Shown: positions 20,025-28,521, numbered from the stretch's first letter. The stretch is 64,000 nucleotides of DNA from Thermoanaerobacter kivui (GCF_000763575.1 NZ_CP009170.1:211501-275500); one strand, 5' to 3'. Notes: a model not told the origin generated them from the letters alone. Translations and numbers: made by a program.

Positions 20025-21191
20025 ATGGATAATTTAAAAGTGACGATTTTTACAAATGAATATCCTCCTAATATTTACGGTGGAGCAGGGGTGCATGTAG
20101 ATTATCTTACCAAGGAATTGTCCAAATTGATGGAAGTTGATGTAAGGTGCTTTGGAGACCAAAATTACACCGAAAATAATCTCAGAGTTCGCGGATATAA
20201 GGAATGGGATAAGTTAAAAGAAAATTCCGATGCAAGGTATCAAAAAGTATTAGGACCTTTTTCTATAGACTTGGCAATGATAAAAGACGAAATAGATTCT
20301 GATATACTCCACTGCCATACCTGGTATACTTTTATGGCAGGTTTTTTAGCGAAGAAATTGTACGATAAGCCATTGGTAGTTACAATTCACAGTCTTGAAC
20401 CTTTAAGACTCTGGAAAGAGGAGCAGTTGGGAAACGGATATAAATTAAGCTCGTGGATGGAAAAAACGGGCATAGAAGCTGCTGATAGAGTTATAGCTGT
20501 TTCTAAAGGGTCAAAAGAGGATATCTTGAAATGTTACGACATTCCGGAAGAAAAGATTGAAGTGATTTACAACGGTATTGATTTAAATCAGTATCAAAAG
20601 ACAGATGAAAATGTGGCGCGAAAAAAATACGGAATTGAGGGGAAATATATTCTTTTTGTAGGTAGAATTTCAAGGCAAAAGGGTATTACCCATTTAATAG
20701 ATGCTGTTAAGTATTTGCCTAAGGACATAAAAGTAGTTTTGTGTGCTAGTTCTCCTGATACTCAAGAGGTATTGGAGGAAGTGGAACAAAAGGTAAAGGG
20801 CCATGACAATATTATTTGGATTAATAAAATGTTGGAAAAAGACGAGATAATAGAGTTATACAGCAATGCGGAAGTTTTTGCATGCCCTTCGGTTTATGAG
20901 CCTTTTGGCATAATAAACTTAGAAGCAATGGCTTGTAAGACTCCTGTTGTCGCAAGTGCTACAGGAGGAATTAAAGAAGTTGTGATACATGATGAGACAG
21001 GATTTCTTGTGGAACCAGGAAGTCCAGAAGAATTGGCAAAATATATAAATATACTTTTAAATAACAAAGAATTGGCAATAAAGTTTGGGGAAAATGGCAG
21101 AAGGCGCGTTGAGGAGATGTTTAGCTGGGAAAGTATAGCCCAAAAAACTTATGATATGTACAAAGATGTGATAGATAAGTATAAAAAATGA
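20025..21191 (+). CDS. GT4 glycosyltransferase of the GlgM/actinobacterial glycogen synthase type
   Basis: The N-terminus (FTNEYPPNIYGGAGVHVDYL) and the internal HSLEPLRLWKEEQLG, ISRQKGITHL and EPFGIINLEAMACKTPVVAS blocks match the actinobacterial GlgA/GlgM group. GlgM joins ADP-glucose to glucose-1-phosphate to give maltose-1-phosphate. The EPFGIINLE segment is the GT4 E-x7-E motif that contacts the donor nucleotide. At 388 residues it has the normal length. The ribosome binding site GGAGG is six bases before the ATG. Being third in an operon with a maltokinase-like gene supports a maltose-1-phosphate role, though an ordinary glycogen synthase or other sugar transferase remains possible. Confidence 0.82.
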   Translation: MDNLKVTIFTNEYPPNIYGGAGVHVDYLTKELSKLMEVDVRCFGDQNYTENNLRVRGYKEWDKLKENSDARYQKVLGPFSIDLAMIKDEIDSDILHCHTWYTFMAGFLAKKLYDKPLVVTIHSLEPLRLWKEEQLGNGYKLSSWMEKTGIEAADRVIAVSKGSKEDILKCYDIPEEKIEVIYNGIDLNQYQKTDENVARKKYGIEGKYILFVGRISRQKGITHLIDAVKYLPKDIKVVLCASSPDTQEVLEEVEQKVKGHDNIIWINKMLEKDEIIELYSNAEVFACPSVYEPFGIINLEAMACKTPVVASATGGIKEVVIHDETGFLVEPGSPEELAKYINILLNNKELAIKFGENGRRRVEEMFSWESIAQKTYDMYKDVIDKYKK

Positions 21192-21198
21192 AAATGCA

Positions 21199-21240
21199 AA
21201 AGCAGGACGCTATACTTGTATTGTTCTGCTTTGTTTTTTT
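21199..21240 (+). terminator. Intrinsic terminator of the GalT-like/maltokinase/GlgM operon
   Basis: AAAGCAGGAC pairs with GTTCTGCTTT (one G-U pair) and is followed by GTTTTTTT, eight bases past the stop codon. Confidence 0.85.
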
Positions 21241-21250
21241 ATGTTATAAT
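21221..21250 (+). promoter_or_regulatory. Promoter candidate for the DedA gene
   Basis: TATAAT at 21245-21250 with TTGTTC 18 bases upstream, overlapping the preceding terminator. Transcription would begin about 21257. Confidence 0.5.
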
Positions 21251-21281
21251 ATAACTGGAAAAAATGTTGGATGGTGTATTT

Positions 21282-21902
21282 ATGGAAGGTCAAACGTTTC
21301 TTTATAATGCGATAATAAACTATGGATATATAGCACTTTTTATAGGGCTTATGATTGAAGGAACTGGAACGCCGGGACCGGTGGAAATATTATTTTTCGC
21401 TGCAGCGTATTTGGTTTCAAAGGGGGAAATGAACCTTTTTTATGTGATAGTTATTGCTGCTGCAGGAAATGTCGCCGGCAATATAATAGCCTACTTAGTA
21501 GGGTATTATAAAGGTAGGCCTTTTGTCGAAAAATACGGCAAATATTTAAAAATAACGGTAAAAGACCTTGAAGCCATGGATAAATGGTTTGCTAAATATG
21601 GAGGATTTACTGTTTTGTTGGGCAGGCTTGTAGGTCTTCCAAGGACGCCGGCTATTTGGGCTTCAGGTATAACCCGTATGAATTTTACTGTGTATGTGAT
21701 ATTTTCTGCTATTGCTGATTTTATATGGTCTACTTTTTGGGCAGTAGTGTCTTATCTTGCTGCTATGCAATTGATTAAAATAGACTTTTTTGCGAAAAAT
21801 CAGCCGCCGTGGGTGTATTTTGTTTCCACGGTAGGCTTTATGATATTTTTATATTTTGTTTGGAGGGTAGTCCTTTGGATGAAAGAAAGGTATCTAACGT
21901 AA
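21282..21902 (+). CDS. DedA family membrane protein
   Basis: DedA proteins are integral membrane proteins linked to lipid carrier flipping and membrane homeostasis. The family block is visible: GTGTPGPVEILFFAAAYL near the N-terminus, the glycine-rich GNVAGNIIAYLVGYYKGR, FAKYGGFTVLLGRLVGLPRT with its conserved arginine, and AIADFIWSTFW. ATG 21282 is preferred because an ATG six codons earlier would leave a leader of only about seven bases after the predicted transcription start. The 3' end overlaps the acetyltransferase-like gene by 28 bp, indicating coupling. Confidence 0.88.
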   Translation: MEGQTFLYNAIINYGYIALFIGLMIEGTGTPGPVEILFFAAAYLVSKGEMNLFYVIVIAAAGNVAGNIIAYLVGYYKGRPFVEKYGKYLKITVKDLEAMDKWFAKYGGFTVLLGRLVGLPRTPAIWASGITRMNFTVYVIFSAIADFIWSTFWAVVSYLAAMQLIKIDFFAKNQPPWVYFVSTVGFMIFLYFVWRVVLWMKERYLT

Positions 21903-22984
21903 TTATTAATGTGATAACAGGAGTTTCCGAACTTTTAGATATTGAGGATATATGGCATGAATTAGAAACCGTTTCGGATATTTATCCTTTTAATACTTTT
22001 GAGTGGGTGCTTAATTGGTGGAAATATTTTGGTTATGGGAAAAAATTATGGATATTGGTGATTTATGAGGAAAGCACTCCTATTGGTATTGCGCCTTTTA
22101 TGATAACTTATTTTGAAAAGGGACTTTTGGCAAAAAGGATAAAGTTTATAGGTTCCAACAACAGCGATTATCTTGATTTTATTGTGAGGCGAGGATATGA
22201 AAATCAATTTTATACAAGCCTTGTAAGTTTTTTGGAAAGGCATATAGATGCTTTTACAGTTTTGGATTTAGAGCATATTCCTGAAAAGAGTGAGTTTTTC
22301 CCTTTTATCATGGGTAGCAATCTTTATTACGATTATGACGTTGAAGATATATGCCCTTATGTGGAGTTGCCTCAAAGCTGGGAGGAATATTTGAATAGCT
22401 TAGAAGGCAAATTCAGGAGAAATCTCAATTATGAAACGAGGAGATTTTTTAAAGAGTACGATGGGATGTTTTCTTGTGTAAAAGATATAGATGGACTTGA
22501 TGAGGCTATGGACAATTTAATTGTTCTTCACCAAAGGCGATGGCGAGAAAGGCACATGCCAGGTGCTTTTTATTCAAAAAGAATGAGGGAATTCCACAAG
22601 GATGTGGCACGAGCTATGCTTTTAAAAGGCGCTTTAAGTCTTTTTGAATTAAAAGACGGCAGGAAGACAGTTGCCAGCCTTTTAAGTTATCATGTAGGTG
22701 GTAAGAGGTATTACTATATAAGTGGTTATGACCTTGATTACAGCAAAAGAAGCGTGGGGACAATAACTCTTGGACTTGCTATAAAACAATCTATTGAAGA
22801 AGGAGACAGTGTGTTTGATTTTTTAAGAGGGGATGAAAGGTATAAAAAAAATTGGAATTCTTTAAAAAAGAAGAACATGAGATTTGTTGCGGCAAAGCCT
22901 TCAATAGCAGGAAAGCTGTTTTGCTATTATATCATTGCGGAAAATAAAATTATTAAAAAAATCAAAGACAGGTTTAGCGAATAA
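21875..22984 (+). CDS. GNAT-fold acetyltransferase (CelD/BcsL-like)
   Basis: A 369-residue protein with two GNAT-like halves. The C-terminal part (RNLNYETRRF, HQRRWRERHMPGAFY, then ISGYDLDYSKRSVGTITLGLAIKQ) matches the peptidoglycan/exopolysaccharide GNAT group annotated as CelD or BcsL. Substrates are usually amino sugars or aminoacyl-tRNA, so a cell-envelope role is likely. The start is taken as TTG 21875, with GGAGGG seven bases upstream; longer frames would begin deep within dedA without a ribosome binding site. The overlap with dedA suggests a joint envelope role, which is inference. Confidence 0.78.
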   Translation: MDERKVSNVIINVITGVSELLDIEDIWHELETVSDIYPFNTFEWVLNWWKYFGYGKKLWILVIYEESTPIGIAPFMITYFEKGLLAKRIKFIGSNNSDYLDFIVRRGYENQFYTSLVSFLERHIDAFTVLDLEHIPEKSEFFPFIMGSNLYYDYDVEDICPYVELPQSWEEYLNSLEGKFRRNLNYETRRFFKEYDGMFSCVKDIDGLDEAMDNLIVLHQRRWRERHMPGAFYSKRMREFHKDVARAMLLKGALSLFELKDGRKTVASLLSYHVGGKRYYYISGYDLDYSKRSVGTITLGLAIKQSIEEGDSVFDFLRGDERYKKNWNSLKKKNMRFVAAKPSIAGKLFCYYIIAENKIIKKIKDRFSE

Positions 22985-22997
22985 CCAAACCTGTCTT
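22965..22997. terminator. Hairpin at the end of the GNAT gene
   Basis: AAGACAGGTTT pairs perfectly with AAACCTGTCTT across an 11-base loop holding the stop codon. It lies between two convergent genes and probably serves both, although neither U-tract is strong. Confidence 0.55.
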
Positions 22998-23022
22998 AAT
23001 ATATAAAAGAAGGTAAGAGGCT

Positions 23023-23760
23023 TTATTGGTTTACGGGCTTTGCGTAAAAAAAGCGGATTGGGTCGCTGTACTTAGGAACTACTATGTTATTTGAAGTTTG
23101 TATGTCTATTTTTATTCCATAAAATTTCAATGTATCCACTATTCCACCTTTTAAATTAAGAGCAGCCTGTAATGTTTCAGGATTTCCTATTGCCTTTATT
23201 ACGTAAGGGGGAGCATATCTTGTAGAGTTGATGTTTATTGTAGGTCCTACACATCTTATCTCAGATATAGCTATTATCCTTTGGTCGTTTATTGAAATGG
23301 CTTCAGCACCACCAGCTCTTAATTCATTGACGATTTTTAACAAATCTTCATCATGTACCAAATACAAATTAGGGTCTTCACCATTTCTGGGTTGAATATC
23401 ACTATCATTTACTGTTACTATTATTCCGGGTCCTTTCATATCTGTTAGTCCAGCTAGAACTTTGTATTTTTCCACGTCCTGTTGTAGGTTTTTTAAAGCA
23501 GCATCGCTTTTTGAGGCTGAATCTTCGTATTCTTTAAACCTCTTGTTAAGTTCTTCTAATTGTTGTTCCAAAGCTGTTTTTTCTTCTTCTGCTTTTTTAA
23601 GTTGTTGAATAAGTTCTTCCAGCCTTGCATGATTTGCTGCAGAAATAGACACTGAAGGTTTACCTTCTCCTTGCACAGTTTTAAACTGCATTGAAATCAT
23701 GAGTCCCATTGATATGAATACGAGCATAAGTGATAATGTCTGAAGTATCTTTCCTCTCAT
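23023..23760 (-). CDS. DUF881 family protein with N-terminal anchor and coiled coil
   Basis: A 245-residue protein of the DUF881 (YlxW/YlxX-like) family. Residues 5-24 form one hydrophobic membrane anchor, residues 45-100 are a Glu/Lys/Gln-rich coiled coil, and the rest is the extracytoplasmic DUF881 domain with DMKGPGIIVTVNDSD, HDEDLLKIVNELRAGGAEAI, SEIRCVGPTI and PPYVIKAIGNP. These blocks are typical of the family found near division genes in Firmicutes; here it is monocistronic. GGAGAGGATGTGG precedes the ATG. Its biochemical function is unknown. Confidence 0.85.
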   Translation of the reverse strand: MRGKILQTLSLMLVFISMGLMISMQFKTVQGEGKPSVSISAANHARLEELIQQLKKAEEEKTALEQQLEELNKRFKEYEDSASKSDAALKNLQQDVEKYKVLAGLTDMKGPGIIVTVNDSDIQPRNGEDPNLYLVHDEDLLKIVNELRAGGAEAISINDQRIIAISEIRCVGPTININSTRYAPPYVIKAIGNPETLQAALNLKGGIVDTLKFYGIKIDIQTSNNIVVPKYSDPIRFFYAKPVNQ

Positions 23761-23900
23761 TCTTCCACATCCTCTCCAATAAAAAGACGTACTGCTCTTA
23801 CCTTCATTTCACTTTTTATGTGCTCATATAAATAATATACCATTTAAAATATTAAAATTTATTAAGAAATTATTAAGTTTTTATTACAAAATGGTTACAA

Positions 23901-23933
23901 ACAAAAAACTCCGATATCTTCATATCAGAGTTT
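23901..23933 (-). terminator. Intrinsic terminator of the 174-aa coiled-coil gene
   Basis: On the minus strand AACTCTGATAT pairs with ATATCGGAGTT (one G-U) and is followed by TTTTGTTTGT. The stem overlaps the stop codon at 23925. Confidence 0.8.
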
Positions 23934-24449
23934 GTCAGAATCTATTGCGTTAGTTATAGAATTTTTTAAAGATAATATCTCTTCAAGTTCTTTGTTGTAT
24001 TTGTCTATTTTAAGCATGGTGCTTTTGTATATCCGTATATCTTCTTCGTTTTTTTGTATGCATTTTTTGAGGGAATTTTTTACGCTCTCAAAAAGTGTAT
24101 CATAACTCATGTAATTGTGTATTTCAAGGTCTGGTATTGGATTTGCAATTAGTTCGTCATTTTCTATTTTGTAGTGATAAAAAATGTTGTCAGGTTTTAA
24201 AATTATTTTTTCCTCAATGCTTTTGTCGTATATGATTATGCCTTCTCCTGTTTCAAAAGTTTTTCCAGTATAACTTCTAAGTTTTATATTTTCCATTCCA
24301 ATATATTTTTTTATTGCGAGCAATATACTTTTGATTTCTGATATAGATTTTTCAAGCACTTCTTGCATTTTTTTACTTGCCAATTCTTTATCTTTTTCGC
24401 TTTTTGCAAGTTGTTCCATTAATTGCTTGATTTCTTGGATGTCCCCCAT
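23925..24449 (-). CDS. Hypothetical coiled-coil protein, 174 aa
   Basis: I do not recognise this protein. It is soluble, highly charged and without cysteine. Residues 5-50 and 120-170 are predicted helices with heptad-like patterning, flanking a central beta-rich part (about residues 55-110). There is no signal peptide or membrane segment. The start has AAGAGGTGA before ATG 24449 and a clean terminator follows, so it is a genuine monocistronic gene. It lies divergent from ldh, 150 bases away. Confidence 0.7.
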   Translation of the reverse strand: MGDIQEIKQLMEQLAKSEKDKELASKKMQEVLEKSISEIKSILLAIKKYIGMENIKLRSYTGKTFETGEGIIIYDKSIEEKIILKPDNIFYHYKIENDELIANPIPDLEIHNYMSYDTLFESVKNSLKKCIQKNEEDIRIYKSTMLKIDKYNKELEEILSLKNSITNAIDSDKL

Positions 24450-24531
24450 AAAATATCACCTCTTTCTTAATATTCCACAGAGAAATTATTTTAAACGTTG
24501 AATATCTTAAATTCTAAGAGGAAAAATAAAC

Positions 24532-24560
24532 TTGACTATTTTTAAAGTTTGATAAACTTT
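24532..24560 (+). promoter_or_regulatory. Candidate ldh promoter with overlapping dyad
   Basis: TTGACT (24532-24537) is followed by a perfect dyad AAAGTTT-GAT-AAACTTT (24544-24560) covering the expected -10 region. The dyad may be an operator. It does not match the Rex consensus TTGTTAAnnnnTTAACAA. Confidence 0.4.
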
Positions 24561-24598
24561 TATTAATGGAAAATTAATATTGAAAAGGAGAAGATATT

Positions 24599-25534
24599 AT
24601 GAGCAAGATATCTGTAATAGGCTCTGGATTTGTCGGTGCTACTACTGCATATACACTGGCTTTGAGTGGGATTGCTAAAACCATTGTATTAATAGATATT
24701 AATAAAGATAAAGCAAAAGGTGATGCTCTTGATATAAGCCATGGTGTACCGTTTATTAGTCCAGTTGAAGTGTACGCGGGAGATTATAGTGATGCTGAAG
24801 GTTCTGACATAATAATTATTACAGCGGGAGCAGCACAAAAGCCGGGAGAAACCAGACTTGACTTAGTGAAGAGAAATACAATGATTTTTAAAGACATTGT
24901 AGCAAAACTTATTAAAGTAAATGACACAGCAATATATCTTATAGTTACAAATCCAGTAGATATTCTTACATACGTTACCTATAAAATATCTGGATTGCCA
25001 TACGGAAGAGTATTGGGTTCTGGCACAGTTCTCGACAGTGCGAGATTTAGATATCTTTTAAGCAAACATTGTAACATAGATCCGAGGAATATACACGGAT
25101 ATATAATTGGAGAACATGGCGATTCTGAGCTTGCAGCTTGGAGTATTACAAATATAGCAGGTGTACCAATTGACAATTATTGCAATTTATGTGGAAAAGC
25201 ATGTGAAAAAAACTTTAGAGAGGAGATTTTTAATAATGTTGTAAGGGCTGCATATACGATAATAGACAAAAAAGGTGCGACATATTATGCGGTTGCTCTT
25301 GCAGTAAGAAGAATTGTGGAAGCTATTTTCAGAGATGAAAATTCTATTTTAACTGTATCATCTCCGTTAACCGGGCAATATGGTGTTACAGATGTGGCTT
25401 TGAGCCTTCCGTCCGTTGTCGGACGAAATGGAATCGTGAATATACTTGAATTGCCACTTTCAGAGGAAGAAATTGCTGCTTTTAAAAGATCGGCCGAAGT
25501 TATCAGTAGAGTAACACAAGAGCTTGATATATAA
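24599..25534 (+). CDS. ldh: L-lactate dehydrogenase
   Basis: Reduces pyruvate to L-lactate with NADH, a fermentative end step. The NAD-binding GSGFVGATTAYTL is at residues 8-20, with D33 in VLIDINKDKA selecting NADH. KPGETRLDLV holds the substrate-binding arginine, IVTNPVDILTYVTYK is present, and the catalytic histidine lies in IIGEHGDSELAAWS (about residue 178). At 311 residues the length is normal. The start ATG has AAAGGAGAAG upstream. The LDH-type GEHGDSE motif and substrate loop favour lactate over malate dehydrogenase. It is monocistronic and bounded by a strong terminator. Confidence 0.95.
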   Translation: MSKISVIGSGFVGATTAYTLALSGIAKTIVLIDINKDKAKGDALDISHGVPFISPVEVYAGDYSDAEGSDIIIITAGAAQKPGETRLDLVKRNTMIFKDIVAKLIKVNDTAIYLIVTNPVDILTYVTYKISGLPYGRVLGSGTVLDSARFRYLLSKHCNIDPRNIHGYIIGEHGDSELAAWSITNIAGVPIDNYCNLCGKACEKNFREEIFNNVVRAAYTIIDKKGATYYAVALAVRRIVEAIFRDENSILTVSSPLTGQYGVTDVALSLPSVVGRNGIVNILELPLSEEEIAAFKRSAEVISRVTQELDI

Positions 25535-25556
25535 GAGGGGAAACCCTCTTTTTTTG
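25533..25556 (+). terminator. Intrinsic terminator of ldh
   Basis: AAGAGGG and CCCTCTT pair around a GAAA tetraloop and run into eight U residues; the stem overlaps the stop codon. Confidence 0.92.
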
Positions 25557-25615
25557 TATATAAAAAGTCACAGTGTGAAAAGATAATAATTAAAATGATG
25601 ATTTTTTAGGATGTG

Positions 25616-26080
25616 ATGGTTATGCAAAAAATAACACAACAGGAGATTATACTAAGTGCTTTTGTTGAAGCTCAAAATTTAGAAAAAATCTTGCTTGATA
25701 AAGTTAAAGAGTACAGCAAAGAGATGTTAGACAATCAAACAAAAGCATTGTTAAAACAAATTGAAATAATGGTAAAAAATCACAAAGAAGATATAATAAA
25801 AGCCCAAAAAACTATGCATATTAGTTCGCTTTCCAAAAAGAACATGTCTCAAGAGCCTTTAGACATGCTTCAAGATTTGTTGAAAAATTTGGTCAATATT
25901 CAGGCGTTTTATAACGAAAGTGTTGTTAACATAACCAATCCTTATGTTAGACAGTTGTTTAATCAAATGAGAGATGATGTTATGAGGTTTATTTCTCTTC
26001 TCCAAATAAACATTGAGAGTATGGAGTCAAAGCCCTCTATACCCAATAATACAGTTTTAAATAGGCCGGAGATGAGCTAA
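25616..26080 (+). CDS. Hypothetical helical protein, about 154 aa
   Basis: The product is rich in Lys, Gln and Leu and appears all-helical, with at least four long helices and a Met-rich, Pro-containing tail (SKPSIPNNTVLNRPEMS). The fold could be a ferritin-like or spore-coat-like four-helix bundle, but no metal-ligand pattern is obvious, so I leave it unassigned. The start is ambiguous between GTG 25613, ATG 25616 and ATG 25622; AGGATG lies just upstream. It is separated by one base from the first of two tandem flavoprotein genes, forming an apparent three-gene operon. Confidence 0.65.
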   Translation: MVMQKITQQEIILSAFVEAQNLEKILLDKVKEYSKEMLDNQTKALLKQIEIMVKNHKEDIIKAQKTMHISSLSKKNMSQEPLDMLQDLLKNLVNIQAFYNESVVNITNPYVRQLFNQMRDDVMRFISLLQINIESMESKPSIPNNTVLNRPEMS

Positions 26081-26081
26081 A

Positions 26082-27182
26082 ATGAAAGTAGCTATTATTG
26101 GTGCTGGAGTTTCGGGATTAAGTGCTGCAATAACTTTTGAAAGGTATGGTATTAAACCAGATATTTTTGAAAAAAAGTGTAAAATAGGAGAATTATTTAA
26201 TCATGTAGGTGGACTATTAAAAGTGATAAATAGGCCTGTAAAAGACCCTCTTCATCATCTTAAAAATGTTTATGGAATAGACATTAAGCCAATTGATGTA
26301 ATAGAAAAAATAGTCATGAAAGGACCGACTGTTAAATCTTCTGTAATAGATTCTCATCTTGGATATATGTTACTTAGAGGGCAAGGAGAAAATTCAATTG
26401 AAAATCAATTGTACAAAAAATTGAATATGCCGATTAATTTTAATGTGGATGCGGATTACAAAAAATTAAAAAATGAATATGACTACGTTATTATCGCTAC
26501 AGGCAATTCTCAAATTCCTAAAGAATTGGGTTGTTGGCAGGAATTAGTTACTACATGGGTAAGGGTTGCGGAAGTTTTAGGGAATTTTGATACAAAAACC
26601 CTTATAATGTGGATAAACACACTTTACACTAAAAGTGGATATGTATATCTCATGCCTTACAATGAAAAAAGAGCTGTGTTGGCTATGATAGTGCCTTATA
26701 TTTCAAAAGAAGAGTTACAATATTATTGGGATACATTTTTGAAAGTGGAAAAAATGAAGGTAGACATTGTCAATATGGTAGATTTACAGCACGATTCAGG
26801 CAATTGCTTTCCCCACCGTTATGAAAACCTGCTTTTTGTTGGAAATGCAGGAGGAGCAATAGAGCCCTTTTTAGGGTTTGGAACTTTTAACTCTATTGTA
26901 AGTGGTGTTGTTGCTGCTAAAAGCATAGCATCAGGAATTGACTTTGAAAAAGAAATTAGTTTTTTGTCAAATGCTAATATAAAAATGCTGGAATTTAGAA
27001 AAGCTCTTGACCTTCTGGATAATGATAAAATAGATAGGCTTATAAAAATTCTCACTTTTCCACCTATAAAAAAGCTTGTCTATGACAGTAATTTTAATGT
27101 AATAAAATATGGTTCTATCATCATGAAATATACTGTAAACAAATTACATAACAAGCCTTATGAACACAGAAAGAGGGTATAA
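26082..27182 (+). CDS. FAD-dependent oxidoreductase (geranylgeranyl-reductase-like), copy 1
   Basis: The N-terminus KVAIIGAGVSGLSAAITFE is the Rossmann GxGxxG dinucleotide-binding motif, and residues 29-33 place an acidic residue (IFEKK) for the FAD ribose. YDYVIIATGNS is the second FAD motif and LLFVGNAGGAIEPFLGFG is the third. This order fits the FixC/geranylgeranyl-reductase/p-hydroxybenzoate-hydroxylase flavoprotein class. The substrate is unknown. It is 366 residues and is followed after three bases by a paralogue sharing the same landmarks, so a tandem duplication is evident. Confidence 0.75.
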   Translation: MKVAIIGAGVSGLSAAITFERYGIKPDIFEKKCKIGELFNHVGGLLKVINRPVKDPLHHLKNVYGIDIKPIDVIEKIVMKGPTVKSSVIDSHLGYMLLRGQGENSIENQLYKKLNMPINFNVDADYKKLKNEYDYVIIATGNSQIPKELGCWQELVTTWVRVAEVLGNFDTKTLIMWINTLYTKSGYVYLMPYNEKRAVLAMIVPYISKEELQYYWDTFLKVEKMKVDIVNMVDLQHDSGNCFPHRYENLLFVGNAGGAIEPFLGFGTFNSIVSGVVAAKSIASGIDFEKEISFLSNANIKMLEFRKALDLLDNDKIDRLIKILTFPPIKKLVYDSNFNVIKYGSIIMKYTVNKLHNKPYEHRKRV

Positions 27183-27185
27183 AAA

Positions 27186-28265
27186 ATGAAAGTAGCGATA
27201 ATTGGGGCAGGAATGTCAGGTCTATGTTGTGCTTATACTCTTGAAAAATTGGGAATACATTGTGATATTTATGAAAGAAAACATACAATTGGCAGCCTCT
27301 ATTCTTTCGGGGAATTGCTGTTGCAAATCATCCATAGGCCTGTAAAAGACCCTCTTGAATTTATAAAAAATCAATATGGTATTTTTATTGAACCCTTGAG
27401 CAAGGTAAATACTGTAATTATGAATTCGCCAAATAATACAGCGACCATTAAGGGCAATCTTGGTTACATATTGCAAAGGGGTCAAGGAGAAGAAAGTATT
27501 GAGAATCAATTAGCGAATAATGTAAACTCAAAGATAAATTTTAATGCAAATCCTGATTACAGAGAATTGGCAAAATCCTATGATTATGTGGTAATTGCTA
27601 CTGGAAATAACATTATAGCAAAGCAGCTTACAGAGTTTAAAAATACAGTTTCATCAAAGGTTAAAGGAGGTATTGCATTAGGAGAATTTGAGCCTAATAC
27701 TGTATGCATATGGTTTAATACTAGATATGCAAGGTCAGGCTTTGGTTATCTTGTACCGTTTAATCAAAATAAAGCATCGATAATTCTTGTATCTACATAT
27801 ACGCAAAAAGAAGAACTTGAGGATATGTGGCAGACTTTTTTATACCAAGAGAAATTAAATTATGAGATAATTGAAACTTTTGAGACAGAACTAGACGTAG
27901 GCATAGCAGATAGGCACCAAATAGACAATATATATTTAATAGGGAATGCGGGAGGTTTTTTAGACCCTTTTTTAGGATTTGGTCTTTTAAATTCTATAGA
28001 AAGTGCAGTTTATGCGGCAGAGTCAATAGTACACGGATACAACTATGAAAAGATGGTGAATAAAATAATGAAAAAAGTTAATATGTTTTCAGATTTTAGA
28101 ATTGCGGTAGACAATATGAAAAATGAAGATTACGATAGAATAGTAGAAATGATTAAAAAGCCTTTAGTAAGAAGTTTTATTTACAATACCAATGTGAATG
28201 TAATTAAATATTTGCGTTCTATAGTAAAATTAGCAAATACAAAAGCAAAAAAACCCAGCAACTAA
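27186..28265 (+). CDS. FAD-dependent oxidoreductase, copy 2
   Basis: A 359-residue paralogue of the preceding gene. Shared blocks include KVAIIGAG-SGL near the start, RPVKDPL near residue 45, GYILQRGQGEESIENQL, YDYVVIATGN and IGNAGGFLDPFLGFGLLNS. The two proteins are similar along their whole length, so both halves came from one duplication; neither is truncated. They may form a heterodimer or act on related substrates, which is inference. The gene ends just before a hairpin whose U-tract is on the opposite strand. Confidence 0.75.
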   Translation: MKVAIIGAGMSGLCCAYTLEKLGIHCDIYERKHTIGSLYSFGELLLQIIHRPVKDPLEFIKNQYGIFIEPLSKVNTVIMNSPNNTATIKGNLGYILQRGQGEESIENQLANNVNSKINFNANPDYRELAKSYDYVVIATGNNIIAKQLTEFKNTVSSKVKGGIALGEFEPNTVCIWFNTRYARSGFGYLVPFNQNKASIILVSTYTQKEELEDMWQTFLYQEKLNYEIIETFETELDVGIADRHQIDNIYLIGNAGGFLDPFLGFGLLNSIESAVYAAESIVHGYNYEKMVNKIMKKVNMFSDFRIAVDNMKNEDYDRIVEMIKKPLVRSFIYNTNVNVIKYLRSIVKLANTKAKKPSN

Positions 28266-28272
28266 ACTGGGT
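28245..28272 (-). terminator. Terminator for the short minus-strand gene
   Basis: ACCCAG (28253-28258) pairs with CTGGGT (28267-28272). On the minus strand the stem is followed by TTTTTTTGCTTTTG, a good U-tract; the plus-strand side is poor. Confidence 0.7.
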
Positions 28273-28273
28273 C

Positions 28274-28474
28274 TTAAATATTCCACAATTGAAGTCCTGT
28301 TTTTTCATCGTAAACTTTTTCGAGTTTATTATCGCCGTAATCTGATATTACAAATTCTGCGGCAAATATTATTGTTCCTTCCATCAAATGGCCGCCAAAA
28401 GCATTGCCGTAAGCAGTTGCTACAAGTTCGTGTAAAATTTCAGTATATTTTTCACCTACTAACTTTTGACACAC
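28274..28474 (-). pseudogene. Short minus-strand reading frame, probable 3' remnant
   Basis: The last about 60 codons look like real coding sequence (EILHELVATAYGNAFGGH, then EFVISDYGDNKLEKVY, ending KTGLQLWNI). They end directly before a terminator with a proper minus-strand U-tract. There is no convincing start: a GTG at 28474 lacks a ribosome binding site, and the frame upstream turns into low-quality hydrophobic sequence. I read it as the surviving 3' end of a gene, but a short intact gene is possible. The family is not recognised. Confidence 0.45.
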
Positions 28475-28492
28475 ACGGACTGTTACAAAAAG

Positions 28493-28521
28493 TTGTAAGA
28501 TGAACTTAAGAATAGTATAAT
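28493..28521 (+). promoter_or_regulatory. Promoter of the MNT/HEPN pair
   Basis: TTGTAA (28493-28498), a 17-base spacer, then TATAAT (28516-28521). The start would lie about 65 bases before the MNT gene. Confidence 0.6.

Noticed and set aside
24544-24560. Rex redox-sensor site at the ldh promoter
   Set aside because: The dyad AAAGTTT-GAT-AAACTTT does not match the Rex consensus; kept only as an unnamed possible operator.
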